Source: an uncultured Blautia sp.
GTDB taxonomy: Bacteria > Bacillota > Clostridia > Lachnospirales > Lachnospiraceae
DNA length: 64,000 bases
NCBI GenBank assembly: GCA_900539525.1
Contig: UQCM01000011.1
Span: 5,115 to 69,114, forward strand
Direction: 5' to 3'
The notes beneath the pieces were generated by a model, which worked only from the letters and a program-made list of their open reading frames with translations, was not told the DNA's origin and searched no databases. Shown piece after piece: positions 32,410 to 42,122 of this stretch. Both the position numbers and the translations under genes were made by a program. Numbering within the stretch: position 1 is the first letter of the stretch; the number at the start of each line of letters is the position of its first letter.

Positions 32410-34176
32410 TTATTCGAACGAAATATGCAGATTCTTCAAAGTACCAAGTGCTCTCTCCTCCTGGATACTCCTCTGCAGTCCCGCAATATCCGTCGGTTCC
32501 AGCAATGCACGTCTCTGTGCGATCCCATTGCTTCTGACACGATACACCGTCTCTTTCAGCGCCTTCTCCATATTCATTCCTGTCTCCATATGCAGGGTGG
32601 TATTAAAGAGTGATGCTGCTTCTCTCTGCTGCTGGGATTCTTCAAAATGATTGATGATCTTTGCCGGTATGACATTTCCCTCTTCAAACTGTGCAAACAG
32701 AAGGCTGGCGGCCTCACAGTAAAGCCCTTCCGTAAAATCATCCGCGCTGATATAACTTCTGATACTGTCATACAATCCTGGCTTCTCAATCAGCCAGGTC
32801 AGAAGCAGCTTCTGGGATTTCTTCATTCCATCCTCCCGCTCAGGATTTTTCCTCGCTTTCTTTATCTGAGACTGTACCGGCGTCCTTCCTTTCATTGCCG
32901 CCCGGTTCACCAGCTTTCTCAGATTATCGAATCCGATATGATATCTTGCTGCCACAGCCTCTATATAATTTTCCCTCTCCAGTTCTACCTCAAATTCCAT
33001 CAGCCTCTCTGCCACAGCATGATAAAAGGCTGTCTTACCCTCCGGATCCTTCATATCATACTCCCGCTCCATCACAGAAATCTCAAACAGAAAACTGTTC
33101 TCTGCCTCATCGATGCGTTTCTGGAAGGCATCTGCTCCCAGCGCCTTGATAAACTCATCCGGATCCTTATACGGATCCATGTGAAGGACACGCGCTGATA
33201 GGCCTGCCGCCTTCACGATGGGAATGGCCCGAAGTGCGGCTCTCGTTCCCGCCTCATCACTGTCATAGGTCAGAATGACCTCATCGGTATACCGCTTCAG
33301 AAGTCCGGCATGCTGTGTGGTAAGGGCGGTTCCCAGAGAGGCCACTGCATTCTTGAACCCTGCCTGATGGAGCGAGATCACATCCATATATCCCTCACAT
33401 ACCAGAAGATTTTTCTTTCTGGAGGTACGTGCCACATTGAGTCCGTAAAGGTTCCTGCTTTTATCAAACACCTTTGTTTCCGGCGAATTCAGATATTTCG
33501 GCTTTCCGTCACCCATTACCCGTCCGCCAAAGCCGATCACCCGGCTGTTGGCATCCATGATCGGGAAGATCACCCGGTTCCAGAACTTATCATACATCCC
33601 CTGCTTCTCGTCCACATTCATCAGACCGGATTCTTTCAGAAGTTCATCGCTGACACCCTTCTGCTTCATATAACGGTACAGATCATTGCTGTACTTATTT
33701 GCAAATCCCAGCCCGAAGCTCTTTATGGTTTCATCTGTCAGCTGACGCCCCTTCAGGTAATCCATCGCCTGTTTTCCGTTTTCCGACCGGAGCTGATAAT
33801 AAAAATATTTTGCCGCCATCTTATTCAGCTCCAAAATCTGTGTCCTCAGATCCTGCTGCTTTCTCTCCTCCTGTGAATACTCCCTCTCCGGCAAGGCCAC
33901 GCCCGCCCGTTCAGCCAGAATTTTCATCACCTCCGGAAAGGTGTAGTTTTCGTATTCCATCAGAAACGTAAATACATTTCCCCCTGCTCCGCATCCAAAG
34001 CAGTAGTACATCTGCTTTCCGGGACTGACCGAAAATGACGGAGATTTCTCATTGTGGAAGGGGCACAGTCCGAAATAGGAGCTTCCCTTTCTCTGCAGCT
34101 TCACATAACCGGAAATCACATCCACGATGTCATTTCTCTCCCTCACTTCTTCTACTAACTCTTCAGGATAAAACAT
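32410..34176 (-). CDS. dnaG: DNA primase
   Basis: 588 residues from ATG 34176 with GAGGTG 9 bases upstream. The CHC2 zinc ribbon has C38, H41, C59 and C62 (GLCPFHNEKSPSF, YYCFGCGAGG). The TOPRIM core contains LLVCEGYMDVISLHQ and LTYDSDEAG. A C-terminal helicase-binding domain follows. It makes RNA primers for replication. Upstream lies the dGTPase gene, downstream rpoD. Confidence 0.97.
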   Translation of the reverse strand: MFYPEELVEEVRERNDIVDVISGYVKLQRKGSSYFGLCPFHNEKSPSFSVSPGKQMYYCFGCGAGGNVFTFLMEYENYTFPEVMKILAERAGVALPEREYSQEERKQQDLRTQILELNKMAAKYFYYQLRSENGKQAMDYLKGRQLTDETIKSFGLGFANKYSNDLYRYMKQKGVSDELLKESGLMNVDEKQGMYDKFWNRVIFPIMDANSRVIGFGGRVMGDGKPKYLNSPETKVFDKSRNLYGLNVARTSRKKNLLVCEGYMDVISLHQAGFKNAVASLGTALTTQHAGLLKRYTDEVILTYDSDEAGTRAALRAIPIVKAAGLSARVLHMDPYKDPDEFIKALGADAFQKRIDEAENSFLFEISVMEREYDMKDPEGKTAFYHAVAERLMEFEVELERENYIEAVAARYHIGFDNLRKLVNRAAMKGRTPVQSQIKKARKNPEREDGMKKSQKLLLTWLIEKPGLYDSIRSYISADDFTEGLYCEAASLLFAQFEEGNVIPAKIINHFEESQQQREAASLFNTTLHMETGMNMEKALKETVYRVRSNGIAQRRALLEPTDIAGLQRSIQEERALGTLKNLHISFE

Positions 34177-34202
34177 ACCTGTCACCTCATCTGTTTTCTC
34201 TG

Positions 34203-35210
34203 TTATCGTACCTGCCAGGATTTCGGGATATACAGCTCTGAAAACCTGTCCATCGAATACTGATCCGTCATTCCTGCGATATAGTCACAGATTACCTGTT
34301 CTTTCTTTTCTCCTCTGTCAATCAGGCGTAAATACTCCACCGGCATCTCCTCCGGATACTGAATGTAATGGCGGTAGAGTGCCTGAATCATATTTCTCGC
34401 TTTTTCTTCCTCTTTTCTGGCCCGCGGATTTTTATAAACATGCCTGAACATGAACTGCCTTAGCTCTGACATCGCCTGTTCCATATGCGGAGACATGATG
34501 ATATCCGGCCGGTTCTCACTGTTCCTGACGATATCATGGATAATGGCGTTCAGCCGTTCTCTGGTCGTAAACCCCAGCACCTCCCGGTATTTCAGTGGAA
34601 TTTCCGTCTCAAGAAGGATCCCCGCGCGCTCCGCATCATCAATATCATGGTTGATATATGCGATCTTATCGGAAAGACGTACGATCTTTCCCTCCAGTGT
34701 CGAGGGAGTCCCCGATGTCCTGTGATTGGCGATCCCGTCCCTGACCTCCCAGGTCAGATTCAGTCCCTTTCCCTTATTTTCCAGCACGGTTACTACACGC
34801 ACACTCTGCCGGAAATGGGCAAAGCCCAGCGGACAGATTTCATCCAGTGCCCGCTCTCCGGCATGTCCAAAGGGCGTATGCCCCAGATCATGTCCCAGGG
34901 CGATCGCTTCTGTCAGATCCTCATTCAGGCACAGCGCCCTGGCGATCGTCCTGGCAATCTGTGCCACTTCAAGTGTGTGTGTCAGACGCGTACGGTAATG
35001 GTCACCCTGTGGACGCAGAAATACCTGTGTCTTATGCTTCAGCCTCCGAAAAGACTTTGCATGAAGGATCCTGTCTCTGTCTCTCTGGTAAACGGTACGG
35101 ATATCACACGGTGCCTCCTCCCGCTCTCTTCCTCTCGTCTTCGTACTGAAGGCTGCATAGGGACTGAAGAATTGTTCTTCCCTCAATTCTGCTTTCTCGC
35201 GTATGGTCAT
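34203..35210 (-). CDS. dgt: dGTPase-like deoxynucleotide triphosphohydrolase
   Basis: 335 residues with the HD-domain metal ligands in RTRLTHTLEVAQIARTIAR (H) and AIALGHDLGHTPFGHAGE (HD), and a later D in LSDKIAYINHDIDD. These place it among dGTP triphosphohydrolase-like proteins, which adjust dNTP pools. The AGGAGGGG ribosome site is strong. It is 26 bases upstream of dnaG, consistent with one transcript. A 180-base gap separates it from comEC. Confidence 0.92.
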   Translation of the reverse strand: MTIREKAELREEQFFSPYAAFSTKTRGREREEAPCDIRTVYQRDRDRILHAKSFRRLKHKTQVFLRPQGDHYRTRLTHTLEVAQIARTIARALCLNEDLTEAIALGHDLGHTPFGHAGERALDEICPLGFAHFRQSVRVVTVLENKGKGLNLTWEVRDGIANHRTSGTPSTLEGKIVRLSDKIAYINHDIDDAERAGILLETEIPLKYREVLGFTTRERLNAIIHDIVRNSENRPDIIMSPHMEQAMSELRQFMFRHVYKNPRARKEEEKARNMIQALYRHYIQYPEEMPVEYLRLIDRGEKKEQVICDYIAGMTDQYSMDRFSELYIPKSWQVR

Positions 35211-35392
35211 CGAAACCCCTCCTCTCTGCCTGAACTCTCTATTTATTTATATTCTGCACAAATCTAAAATATCCTTTATTTTTTCTCAGAAATTCCGCAT
35301 TTTCATGAAAAATAATACTATTCCGACAGCTATCGATGCTTCTGGTTTCTTGTTTCCTCTTTCATCTCTCGAACCCGTCGATGTTCCGGTTC

Positions 35393-37567
35393 TTATTTCC
35401 CGTGAAATCCCTCCACGGTGAAATACTCCCCGTCGGTGCCTACCGTCACCGCTCCGGCATCCATCGTATTGTAAATCTCTGTATCGACCTGCTCAAGTCT
35501 CTCTAACAGCTGCCTGCCCGGATGTCCGTAGGAATTGTTTCTTCCGCAGGAAATCACCGAAACAGCAGGTTCTGCCTGCCATAAGAACTCCTCCGCAGTA
35601 GAATGATCCGAACCGTGGTGAGCCACCTTCAGAACACAGATCCGCCCCGTTTTTCCGCTCTCTGTCAGCATCTTCTCGCCCTCGCCCTCGATATCCCCTG
35701 TCAACAGTGCCCGAAAGCTTCCATACTGTACAGCCAGCACCATAGATGCCGCATTTTTATCTTTCCCGCTTGTCTCCTTTCCGGGGGCCAGGCATTCCAC
35801 CGTCCATTTCTCCGTTTGCATGATCATCCCTTCATGAAACCGCACAACGGGAATTGCCTTTTGCGCTGCTGCTTCCAGGATTGCCAGATACCTCTCGTCC
35901 TTCTCTTTGATATCCGGCAGCACCAGACAGCCGACGGAGATTCTTCCTTCCTCTTCTTTCAGGATCTCTTCCACACCGTTCACGTGATCCTCATCCATAT
36001 GGGACAGAAACAGAACATCCAGTCTGCTGACACCTTTGCACTTCAAAAAGGGAACGATCCTGTATTTCCCCGGTTTCCGGACACTGCTGCTGCCACCATC
36101 ACACAGAAAGGTGGTCCCGTCTGCCGTCCTCCAGAAGATGCTGTCTCCCTGACCCACATCCAGAAAAGTCATTTCCAGTCCCTGTATTCTGTGGAACGAA
36201 AGCCCTGCTGTTCCCATGAGAAGCAGGCTGCCATAAACTGGGAGCCATTTTTTCCCTTTCTGACCACTTGCCATAAGAATAAGCACGGATGCCAGAATTC
36301 CATAATAGATCAGAATACTTTCCCATTCCGGACGTCCCCACACCTGATGTACACCCGGAAGTTTCCCGCTTCCTTCACAGAGTCCTTCCATGAGCATCCG
36401 GATATAATGGCAGGGTGCGAACAGAAAGGTTCCGGCCGGAACCCAGAAGATCCCCGCTGCACAGCTGATCAGTCCAAAAATCAGCAGCGCTGACATACAT
36501 GGAAGAATCAGGAAATTTACAAGGATTCCCGTTGCGGAAAATTCAAAGTAGTGATAGAGGACACAGGGAAAGATGGCGAGCTGAACGGACAGAATGACCA
36601 GCAGACTGTCCACCGCCTTCTTTTTCACAGCCATTCTCTTCTTCAGAACCGGATAAATATATGCCAGTCCTGCTACCGCAAGCATAGAAAGCTGAAATCC
36701 CCCCTGAAACAGAAGAAGCGGATTTTGTAACAGCAGCAGGATCACTGCAAGCGCCAGACTGCTTTTCAGATCGTAGGTCCGTCCCAGGATCTGTGCACCC
36801 AGATAGACCAGAAACATGAGAAAAGCCCTTGCTGTGGATACACTCATCCCTGTCATGATGCAATACAGTCCCATGAAACTGCCGCTTAAGCCGCCGGCTA
36901 TGGCAAAGGAACCTCCCAGATAGCGGAACACCTGAAAAAACAGCATGCCGATCATGGAAATATGCATCCCGGAAATCGCCAGCACATGTGAGATCCCTCC
37001 TTCCTGATAGATCTGCATGATCTCTTCATCAAGCCCGCTCTTGTCCCCGAGCAGTACTGCACACATCAGAGAGGCATCGTCTTCCTCAGCGATCCTGTAA
37101 AAGCACTCACGAAGTGCCGCCCGTACTTCTGAAATTGCCTGAAGGAGCCGCTGGCATCTGTCATCTGCCAGAAGTACCTGACATCTCGTCATCAGCATAC
37201 CTACCTTCTGTGACTGGTACCACCCGGCCGTGTCAAACTGTCCGGGATTTCCTGCCGGCTCCGGATCCATGGCCACTCCTGAAACCTCCAGAATATTTCC
37301 AATCCCATATGACGTATCTTCTTTTAAAAACAAAACAATATTGGAATCATAAGACTGTTGTTCTTTTCCTGATAGAATAGAATTGTTCTTTAGATAAATC
37401 TGATTTGTATTCTTCTTTTCCTGTCTGTACACCTGCCCCCGTACCCGGATGCGCTGATCCTGCCAGGCATCCGGCAGGGGCTTTCTCTGATATTCCCCTG
37501 CCAGATTCATACTCGCCACCCAGAGAATGAGAAACAGTGCCGCCAGACAAAGCGGACGTCTGCCCAT
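35393..37567 (-). CDS. comEC: ComEC/Rec2 DNA-uptake channel protein
   Basis: 724 residues from ATG 37567 (GGAGGAGACGA upstream); the longer frame overlaps the GerMN gene and is ignored. An N-terminal OB-like domain, the competence membrane domain with many spans (VLAISGMHISMIGMLFFQVF; AFLMFLVYLGAQILGRTYD) and a C-terminal metallo-beta-lactamase-like domain (LDVGQGDSIFWRT, LSHMDEDHVNG, VAHHGSDHST) are all present. The membrane part forms the DNA channel; the C-terminal part may degrade the second strand. It is last in the comEA operon. Confidence 0.95.
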   Translation of the reverse strand: MGRRPLCLAALFLILWVASMNLAGEYQRKPLPDAWQDQRIRVRGQVYRQEKKNTNQIYLKNNSILSGKEQQSYDSNIVLFLKEDTSYGIGNILEVSGVAMDPEPAGNPGQFDTAGWYQSQKVGMLMTRCQVLLADDRCQRLLQAISEVRAALRECFYRIAEEDDASLMCAVLLGDKSGLDEEIMQIYQEGGISHVLAISGMHISMIGMLFFQVFRYLGGSFAIAGGLSGSFMGLYCIMTGMSVSTARAFLMFLVYLGAQILGRTYDLKSSLALAVILLLLQNPLLLFQGGFQLSMLAVAGLAYIYPVLKKRMAVKKKAVDSLLVILSVQLAIFPCVLYHYFEFSATGILVNFLILPCMSALLIFGLISCAAGIFWVPAGTFLFAPCHYIRMLMEGLCEGSGKLPGVHQVWGRPEWESILIYYGILASVLILMASGQKGKKWLPVYGSLLLMGTAGLSFHRIQGLEMTFLDVGQGDSIFWRTADGTTFLCDGGSSSVRKPGKYRIVPFLKCKGVSRLDVLFLSHMDEDHVNGVEEILKEEEGRISVGCLVLPDIKEKDERYLAILEAAAQKAIPVVRFHEGMIMQTEKWTVECLAPGKETSGKDKNAASMVLAVQYGSFRALLTGDIEGEGEKMLTESGKTGRICVLKVAHHGSDHSTAEEFLWQAEPAVSVISCGRNNSYGHPGRQLLERLEQVDTEIYNTMDAGAVTVGTDGEYFTVEGFHGK

Positions 37568-37583
37568 TCGTCTCCTCCGTAAT

Positions 37584-38567
37584 CTACTCCTGTAATGCCG
37601 GATCAACTCCGACACCCGGTGTTTTATCTTTTCCTGCCCCCTGTGCTTCCTCTGCAGGATAGATGATTTTACTGTTTCTTTCAAAGGGTTTGCTGATATC
37701 GATCGTTTCAAGATATTTGACCGTTGAATCGCCTTCAATTGCGATCTGAACCTGATCGATCCCGCAATTATCACAAAGTGTATTCACGAGCGCATAAATG
37801 GTTGTTTCAGGTAACACTGAGGTTCCCGGCGGCTGATTAAAAACAGCCCCCATATTCACCGTACACAGCTTATCTTCTGTCATCACATCTAAAGCCTTCG
37901 TATTCTCCGGAAATACTGCCTGCAGCTCCTTATTATCAGGTCCCTTGAACAGCTCCTCCAGAAGGACACGTTCTTTTGCATAATTGCTGGAATACCGGAC
38001 CGTTCTCATCTCCTTAGAGAGCTTCTGTCCGTTTTTATCTGCAAAATACAATACAAAAGTCTCACACTGGTAGGAATTAATCCCTTTCCCTTTATTATCA
38101 ATAAACGTGTGATCACCCATGACTCCGATCGGATTTCCCTGACTGTCCGCCAGCTCCTGACCGTTCACAGTGATCTCCACTGTATCCACCTCCGGAACCT
38201 GTACCAGCGTCTTCACAACTGCTGCACGGCAGAAAACCTCTGTAATGTGATCCATTTCATGATAAGTACCATTAAAATCTACTCTTAGATTCTTCTCTGT
38301 GCGCACAGTCGCAGTAATACCGATTCCATCTGGGACAGCTTTCCTGTGTTCAGGAAAGGCCGGAGTCTTTCCGAGCTGCCCGATCAGCTCCTGGATCAGT
38401 TCATCGCCGCCCTCTGCCACCGGTGTATAGCTTTCTGATTCAAGTCTCGTACCTTCGGTATTCACACAGTAGATCCTGTAGCCTTCCGTTTCCTGCTCTT
38501 CTTTTTGGCATCCGGCCAGAAGTACCATCAGGAGCAGAAGGACAAGACAGGTTCCTTTATGCTTCAT
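37584..38567 (-). CDS. GerMN-domain lipoprotein
   Basis: 327 residues. ATG 38567 has GGAGGGGAAGGA upstream; the frame is open 24 bases further back. The N-terminus MKHKGTCLVLLLLMVLLAGC ends in a lipobox (LAGC). Two GerMN repeats follow (RVDFNGTYHEMDHITEVFC and VNMGAVFNQPPG regions). GerM of Bacillus is a sporulation/germination lipoprotein, but GerMN lipoproteins also follow two-component kinases in Actinobacteria (LpqB). Its position right after a histidine kinase suggests it tunes that sensor. This is inferred from context. Confidence 0.85.
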   Translation of the reverse strand: MKHKGTCLVLLLLMVLLAGCQKEEQETEGYRIYCVNTEGTRLESESYTPVAEGGDELIQELIGQLGKTPAFPEHRKAVPDGIGITATVRTEKNLRVDFNGTYHEMDHITEVFCRAAVVKTLVQVPEVDTVEITVNGQELADSQGNPIGVMGDHTFIDNKGKGINSYQCETFVLYFADKNGQKLSKEMRTVRYSSNYAKERVLLEELFKGPDNKELQAVFPENTKALDVMTEDKLCTVNMGAVFNQPPGTSVLPETTIYALVNTLCDNCGIDQVQIAIEGDSTVKYLETIDISKPFERNSKIIYPAEEAQGAGKDKTPGVGVDPALQE

Positions 38568-38580
38568 CTTCCTTCCCCTC

Positions 38581-40020
38581 CTATTCTTCATAAATCAGCG
38601 GGATCCGCACGGTAAATGTCGTTCCCTCTCCTTCCTTGCTGTATACACGGATAGCTCCGCGATGCATCAGGATCGCACTTCTTGTTATGGCAAGGCCCAG
38701 CCCGGTTCCGCCGATTTCCCTTGAATGTGACTTGTCCACACGGTAGAATCTTTCAAAAATATGCTCCTGTGCGTCCTCCGGAATCCCCATGCCGGAATCC
38801 TCCACCTTGACATAGAAATACTTATGATCGGCGTTCAGCGAGACATGGACCCATCCCTCTTCCCTGTTGTACTTGATTGCATTTTCCACAAGGTTTGATA
38901 ACGCCAGGGTCAGCTTTGTCTCATCCACCTGAGCACGCACCGGTTTAAAGCTTTCCAGCACCAGCTCGATATCACGTTTGCCTGCAATCGGCCGGAGCCT
39001 CTTTAAAATCAGTTCCAGCAACTCATTAATGCTGCATTCCTGAATGTTTACATCGGCAGCCTTCCGGTCCATCTTTACCAGGGAAAGCAGATCGTTAATA
39101 ATCTTATTTTCACGGTCAATCTCCTCGGCGATATCCCCCATAAACTCTTTATACAGCTCCACCGGCACATCCTCCTGCATCAGCAGCGAATCAGCCAGCA
39201 CCTTCATGGAAGTGATCGGTGTCTTTAATTCATGAGACACATTTGACACAAATTCCTGTCTGGAATCATCCAGAGTTTTCATTCTCTTAAGCATCTTATT
39301 ATATGCCTCTGATAATGCTCTCGTCTCTGTATAGTCAAGAATGGAGAGATCCTCCTCCAGGAATCCGTTCGTCATTTCCTCCAGGGATTTTGTCACCTTT
39401 CCAAAAGGCCTGACAAGCATTCTGGATGTATAAAAGGCAACCCAGAAAATCACCAGTGCCATGCCGACCTGAAGCAGAAACACCTGCCGTCCAAGAGCGT
39501 CCCTGCTGTCCTGAATATCTTCCGTAGGTGTACTTACAATCATGACGCCGACCATTTCCTGCGTGGAACTGTCCTTTACAGGAACGGTCATTTCGATAAA
39601 TCTGCTGTCTCCATTATAGTGCAGGGTATCCTCACCCTGAAAGCATTTCACTACCTCTTCGGAAATGATCGTCTTATTCTCATCCATCCGATAGGTATCC
39701 TTGATAATCATAAACTGACTGTTTACAATAACGATCCGGCCACTGTACAGATTCGCCAGCTGGTTGATTTCATTTTCGATAACCTCCGAGCCCTTTTTCT
39801 CGATATAATCCGAATCGCCCAGCTGATTCGCAATACTCACACACTGGTTCTGAACCAGACTTCCCCTCTGCCTGATCGACTGTTCCTCAAAGCTTTTCAG
39901 AATTCCATACTTTACCATGAAGATAGGCGTTATCCCCACCAGAAGAAAAATGATAAAAATACGGAACTGCAGGCTTTTTACGTATTTTATGATCCAATCA
40001 CTCTTAAGAAACCTCTTCAC
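38581..40020 (-). CDS. membrane sensor histidine kinase
   Basis: 479 residues. One membrane span near residues 20-40, an extracytoplasmic sensor of about 140 residues, a second span near 180-200, then HAMP. The phosphorylated histidine lies in SNVSHELKTPITSMK; N, G1 and G2 boxes are NLVENAIKYN, DSGMGIPED and GGTGLGLAI. It is the partner of the OmpR-type regulator 13 bases upstream and resembles VicK/PhoR-class kinases. The sensed signal is unknown. Confidence 0.93.
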   Translation of the reverse strand: MKRFLKSDWIIKYVKSLQFRIFIIFLLVGITPIFMVKYGILKSFEEQSIRQRGSLVQNQCVSIANQLGDSDYIEKKGSEVIENEINQLANLYSGRIVIVNSQFMIIKDTYRMDENKTIISEEVVKCFQGEDTLHYNGDSRFIEMTVPVKDSSTQEMVGVMIVSTPTEDIQDSRDALGRQVFLLQVGMALVIFWVAFYTSRMLVRPFGKVTKSLEEMTNGFLEEDLSILDYTETRALSEAYNKMLKRMKTLDDSRQEFVSNVSHELKTPITSMKVLADSLLMQEDVPVELYKEFMGDIAEEIDRENKIINDLLSLVKMDRKAADVNIQECSINELLELILKRLRPIAGKRDIELVLESFKPVRAQVDETKLTLALSNLVENAIKYNREEGWVHVSLNADHKYFYVKVEDSGMGIPEDAQEHIFERFYRVDKSHSREIGGTGLGLAITRSAILMHRGAIRVYSKEGEGTTFTVRIPLIYEE

Positions 40021-40033
40021 TGCCCGCTAACCC

Positions 40034-40723
40034 CTAATACTGAAAATAATAGCCTACTCCCCATTTTGTATGAACATACTTTGGCTCACTGGGGTTCTCT
40101 TCAATTTTTTCTCTGAGTCGCCGGATATGTACGTCCACGGTTCTCACATCCCCCAGATATTCATAGCCCCATACAATGTTCAGCAGGTTCTCTCTGCTGT
40201 ACACCTTCTGCGGATTCTGAACCAGCAGCTCCAGTACATCAAACTCCTTGGCTGTCAGATTGATTTCCTTTCCATCCACGCTGACACGCCTGCTCTCACA
40301 ATCAAGGATTAGATTTCCCGCCTGAAGCACCTGACTTCTGCTCTGTGTGTTATCCTTTGGTGCTGTTCTCCTGATGATCGCCTTGATTCTTGCCTTTACC
40401 TCCAGGATATTGAACGGCTTTGTAATATAATCATCCGCACCATACTCCAGACCCAGAATCTTATCCATGTCATCCCCCTTTGCAGTGAGCATCACAACGG
40501 GCACACTGGAAAACTCACGGATCTGCTGGCATACCTCAAACCCGGTCAGCTTTGGAAGCATGACATCCAGAAGCACGATATCATATTCCTTTGCCTTCAC
40601 CAGCTCCAGTGCCTCCTCGCCGTCATAAGCACAATCCACTTCCATACCGTCCTGCTCCAGACTGAAACGGATTCCCTTAACAATCAGCTTTTCATCATCA
40701 ACAACCAAAACTTTCTTTGCCAT
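40034..40723 (-). CDS. OmpR/PhoB-family response regulator
   Basis: 229 residues. The receiver domain has VVDDEK, phosphoacceptor D in LLDVMLPKLTG, T in MLTAKG and K in YITKPF. The DNA-binding winged helix ends in RTVDVHIRRLREKIEENP and VGYYFQY. It is very like VicR/WalR class regulators. It lies 12 bases after comEA and 13 before the kinase, so its expression is tied to the competence genes. Confidence 0.95.
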   Translation of the reverse strand: MAKKVLVVDDEKLIVKGIRFSLEQDGMEVDCAYDGEEALELVKAKEYDIVLLDVMLPKLTGFEVCQQIREFSSVPVVMLTAKGDDMDKILGLEYGADDYITKPFNILEVKARIKAIIRRTAPKDNTQSRSQVLQAGNLILDCESRRVSVDGKEINLTAKEFDVLELLVQNPQKVYSRENLLNIVWGYEYLGDVRTVDVHIRRLREKIEENPSEPKYVHTKWGVGYYFQY

Positions 40724-40735
40724 AACAGATTCTCC

Positions 40736-41419
40736 TTATATCTCAATTTTGTCCTTTATCTTCTCAAAGACAGCTTCACCGATCCCGCTGATATTCTTGA
40801 TCTCTTCGATCGTCCGGAAGCCTCCCGTTGTTTCCCGGTATTCAATGATACCTGCCGCTTTCGCCTCCCCGATTCCCGGCAGGGACATCAGTTCATCAGC
40901 TGCTGCCTGATTTATATTTACCTTTTCTGTGTCTCCTGCTGAATCCTGCCCTTCCTGTTTATCATCTGGTGCCGGTACTTCCGGTTTCCAGTCTGCCGCC
41001 TCCTCCAGGGAAGGTACGGTAATCTGCTGTCCATCCTCCAGAACGGCTGCCTGATTTACAGCAAAATCAGCCGCCTCCTCCGTCAGGCCGCCCGCTGCTT
41101 CAATCGCCTCATACACTCTGGCACCGTCTGTCACTTTTACAACTCCCGGATGTTCCACAGCACCGCAGATATACACATAAATCTCTTTTTTCTGTCCCGT
41201 CTGAACGTTTCCATCTACGGATGTGTCCTCTGTTCTATGCTCCGGAATCTCCTCCTGCTCAGTTTCAAAGGCAGTTTCCGACATTTGATTCTTTTTAATA
41301 TCAGTTAAGACGGCTGTACCATCCTCATAAATCGGAATCCTTTTCTCTTTTTCACAACCGGAAACGCAAAACAATACAACAGCCACAGCTGTTGCTGCAA
41401 GATACTTTTTCCATTTCAT
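40736..41419 (-). CDS. comEA: ComEA-type DNA-binding lipoprotein (SLBB plus helix-hairpin-helix)
   Basis: 227 residues. The N-terminus ends in a lipobox (LFCVSGC), so it is predicted to be lipid-anchored. A SLBB domain (YICGAVEHPGVVKVTDGARV) precedes two helix-hairpin-helix repeats (INQAAADELMSLPGIGEAKA; GFRTIEEIKNISGIGEAVFE). ComEA receives DNA outside the membrane and hands it to ComEC. It heads an operon that ends in comEC, with a two-component system and GerMN lipoprotein between. Confidence 0.92.
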   Translation of the reverse strand: MKWKKYLAATAVAVVLFCVSGCEKEKRIPIYEDGTAVLTDIKKNQMSETAFETEQEEIPEHRTEDTSVDGNVQTGQKKEIYVYICGAVEHPGVVKVTDGARVYEAIEAAGGLTEEAADFAVNQAAVLEDGQQITVPSLEEAADWKPEVPAPDDKQEGQDSAGDTEKVNINQAAADELMSLPGIGEAKAAGIIEYRETTGGFRTIEEIKNISGIGEAVFEKIKDKIEI

Positions 41420-41478
41420 ACTGTATCAACCTCTTTTCTCCATGACAGGCGAAAAGTCCCCTTATACAGTCATTTCTT

Positions 41479-41507
41479 ATTTTAACGGAATTTTTTACAG
41501 AATACAA
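41479..41507 (-). promoter_or_regulatory. promoter of the comEA operon
   Basis: Minus strand TTGTAT (41502-41507), 17 bases, TAAAAT (41479-41484), 60 bases before the comEA ATG. Confidence 0.6.
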
Positions 41508-41539
41508 CAATAATTTAACATTTATTTTAAATTGATGTT

Positions 41540-41671
41540 GGGGTCAAAAGTATTTGACCCCTTGATGCCTTCGGATCTTTCCGCGCTCCCGCTCTCCCAA
41601 AATCCGAAAAACATTCGAAATCCGCTCATTTTTCTTTGAAAAATAGCTACTTTCATGACCTTTTGACCCTG
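41540..41671 (-). repeat. dispersed intergenic repeat, copy B with insert
   Basis: Read on the minus strand: CCAGGGTCAAAAGGTCATGA (41652-41671), about 90 bases of other sequence, then the hairpin GGGGTCAAA, four-base loop, TTTGACCCC (41540-41561). The plus-strand loop AGTA is the same as in copy A at 27683-27737. A short open frame crosses it on the minus strand, but has no ribosome site and is not called. Confidence 0.6.
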
Positions 41672-41682
41672 GCATCTTTAAA

Positions 41683-42114
41683 TCACCGCCACTTAAAAAT
41701 GATAATCCCAGCGATCGCGATGAGCATCCCCACCGCCTTTCTCCACTCAAATGGCTGTTTATTCATTCCGAACATCCCAAACAATTCAATAATATACGCC
41801 ACTGCAAGCTGGGAAATCACGATCAACATGGCTGCTCTGGCCGTTCCCAGACTTCCTATACTTTTTATAACGGTAACAGTAATGAAAGCTCCCAGTACCC
41901 CACCCAGCAGCGTGTACTTATCCGGCACCTCCAGAATGCCCACAAAACTATGCCTGTCCGCAAAAAACCAGATCACCAGGCAGACCACCAGTGCAGAAAA
42001 CTGCACAAAACAGGTGGATACCCAGAGGCTGGTATGTTTGGTAACCTGTGTATTGAAGACTCCCTGAACGCTCATAAGTGCACCGGAAAGCATGGCGATA
42101 AATACTCCTGACAT
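41683..42114 (-). CDS. YdcZ/DUF606-type DMT transporter
   Basis: 143 residues with four or five membrane spans (MSGVFIAMLSGALMSVQGVF; ALVVCLVIWFF; AAMLIVISQLAVAYIIELF; AVGMLIAIAGIIIF). This matches half-size drug/metabolite transporters of the DUF606 family, often made as pairs; no second copy is adjacent. Substrate unknown. Its ribosome site GGGAG forms part of the 3' arm of a hairpin following argD. Confidence 0.85.
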   Translation of the reverse strand: MSGVFIAMLSGALMSVQGVFNTQVTKHTSLWVSTCFVQFSALVVCLVIWFFADRHSFVGILEVPDKYTLLGGVLGAFITVTVIKSIGSLGTARAAMLIVISQLAVAYIIELFGMFGMNKQPFEWRKAVGMLIAIAGIIIFKWR

Positions 42115-42122
42115 AATAAGAA

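Noticed and set aside
41544..41750. 68-residue ORF over the repeat downstream of the YdcZ-like gene
   Set aside because: No ribosome site, overlaps the transporter's 3' end, and lies in the dispersed repeat.
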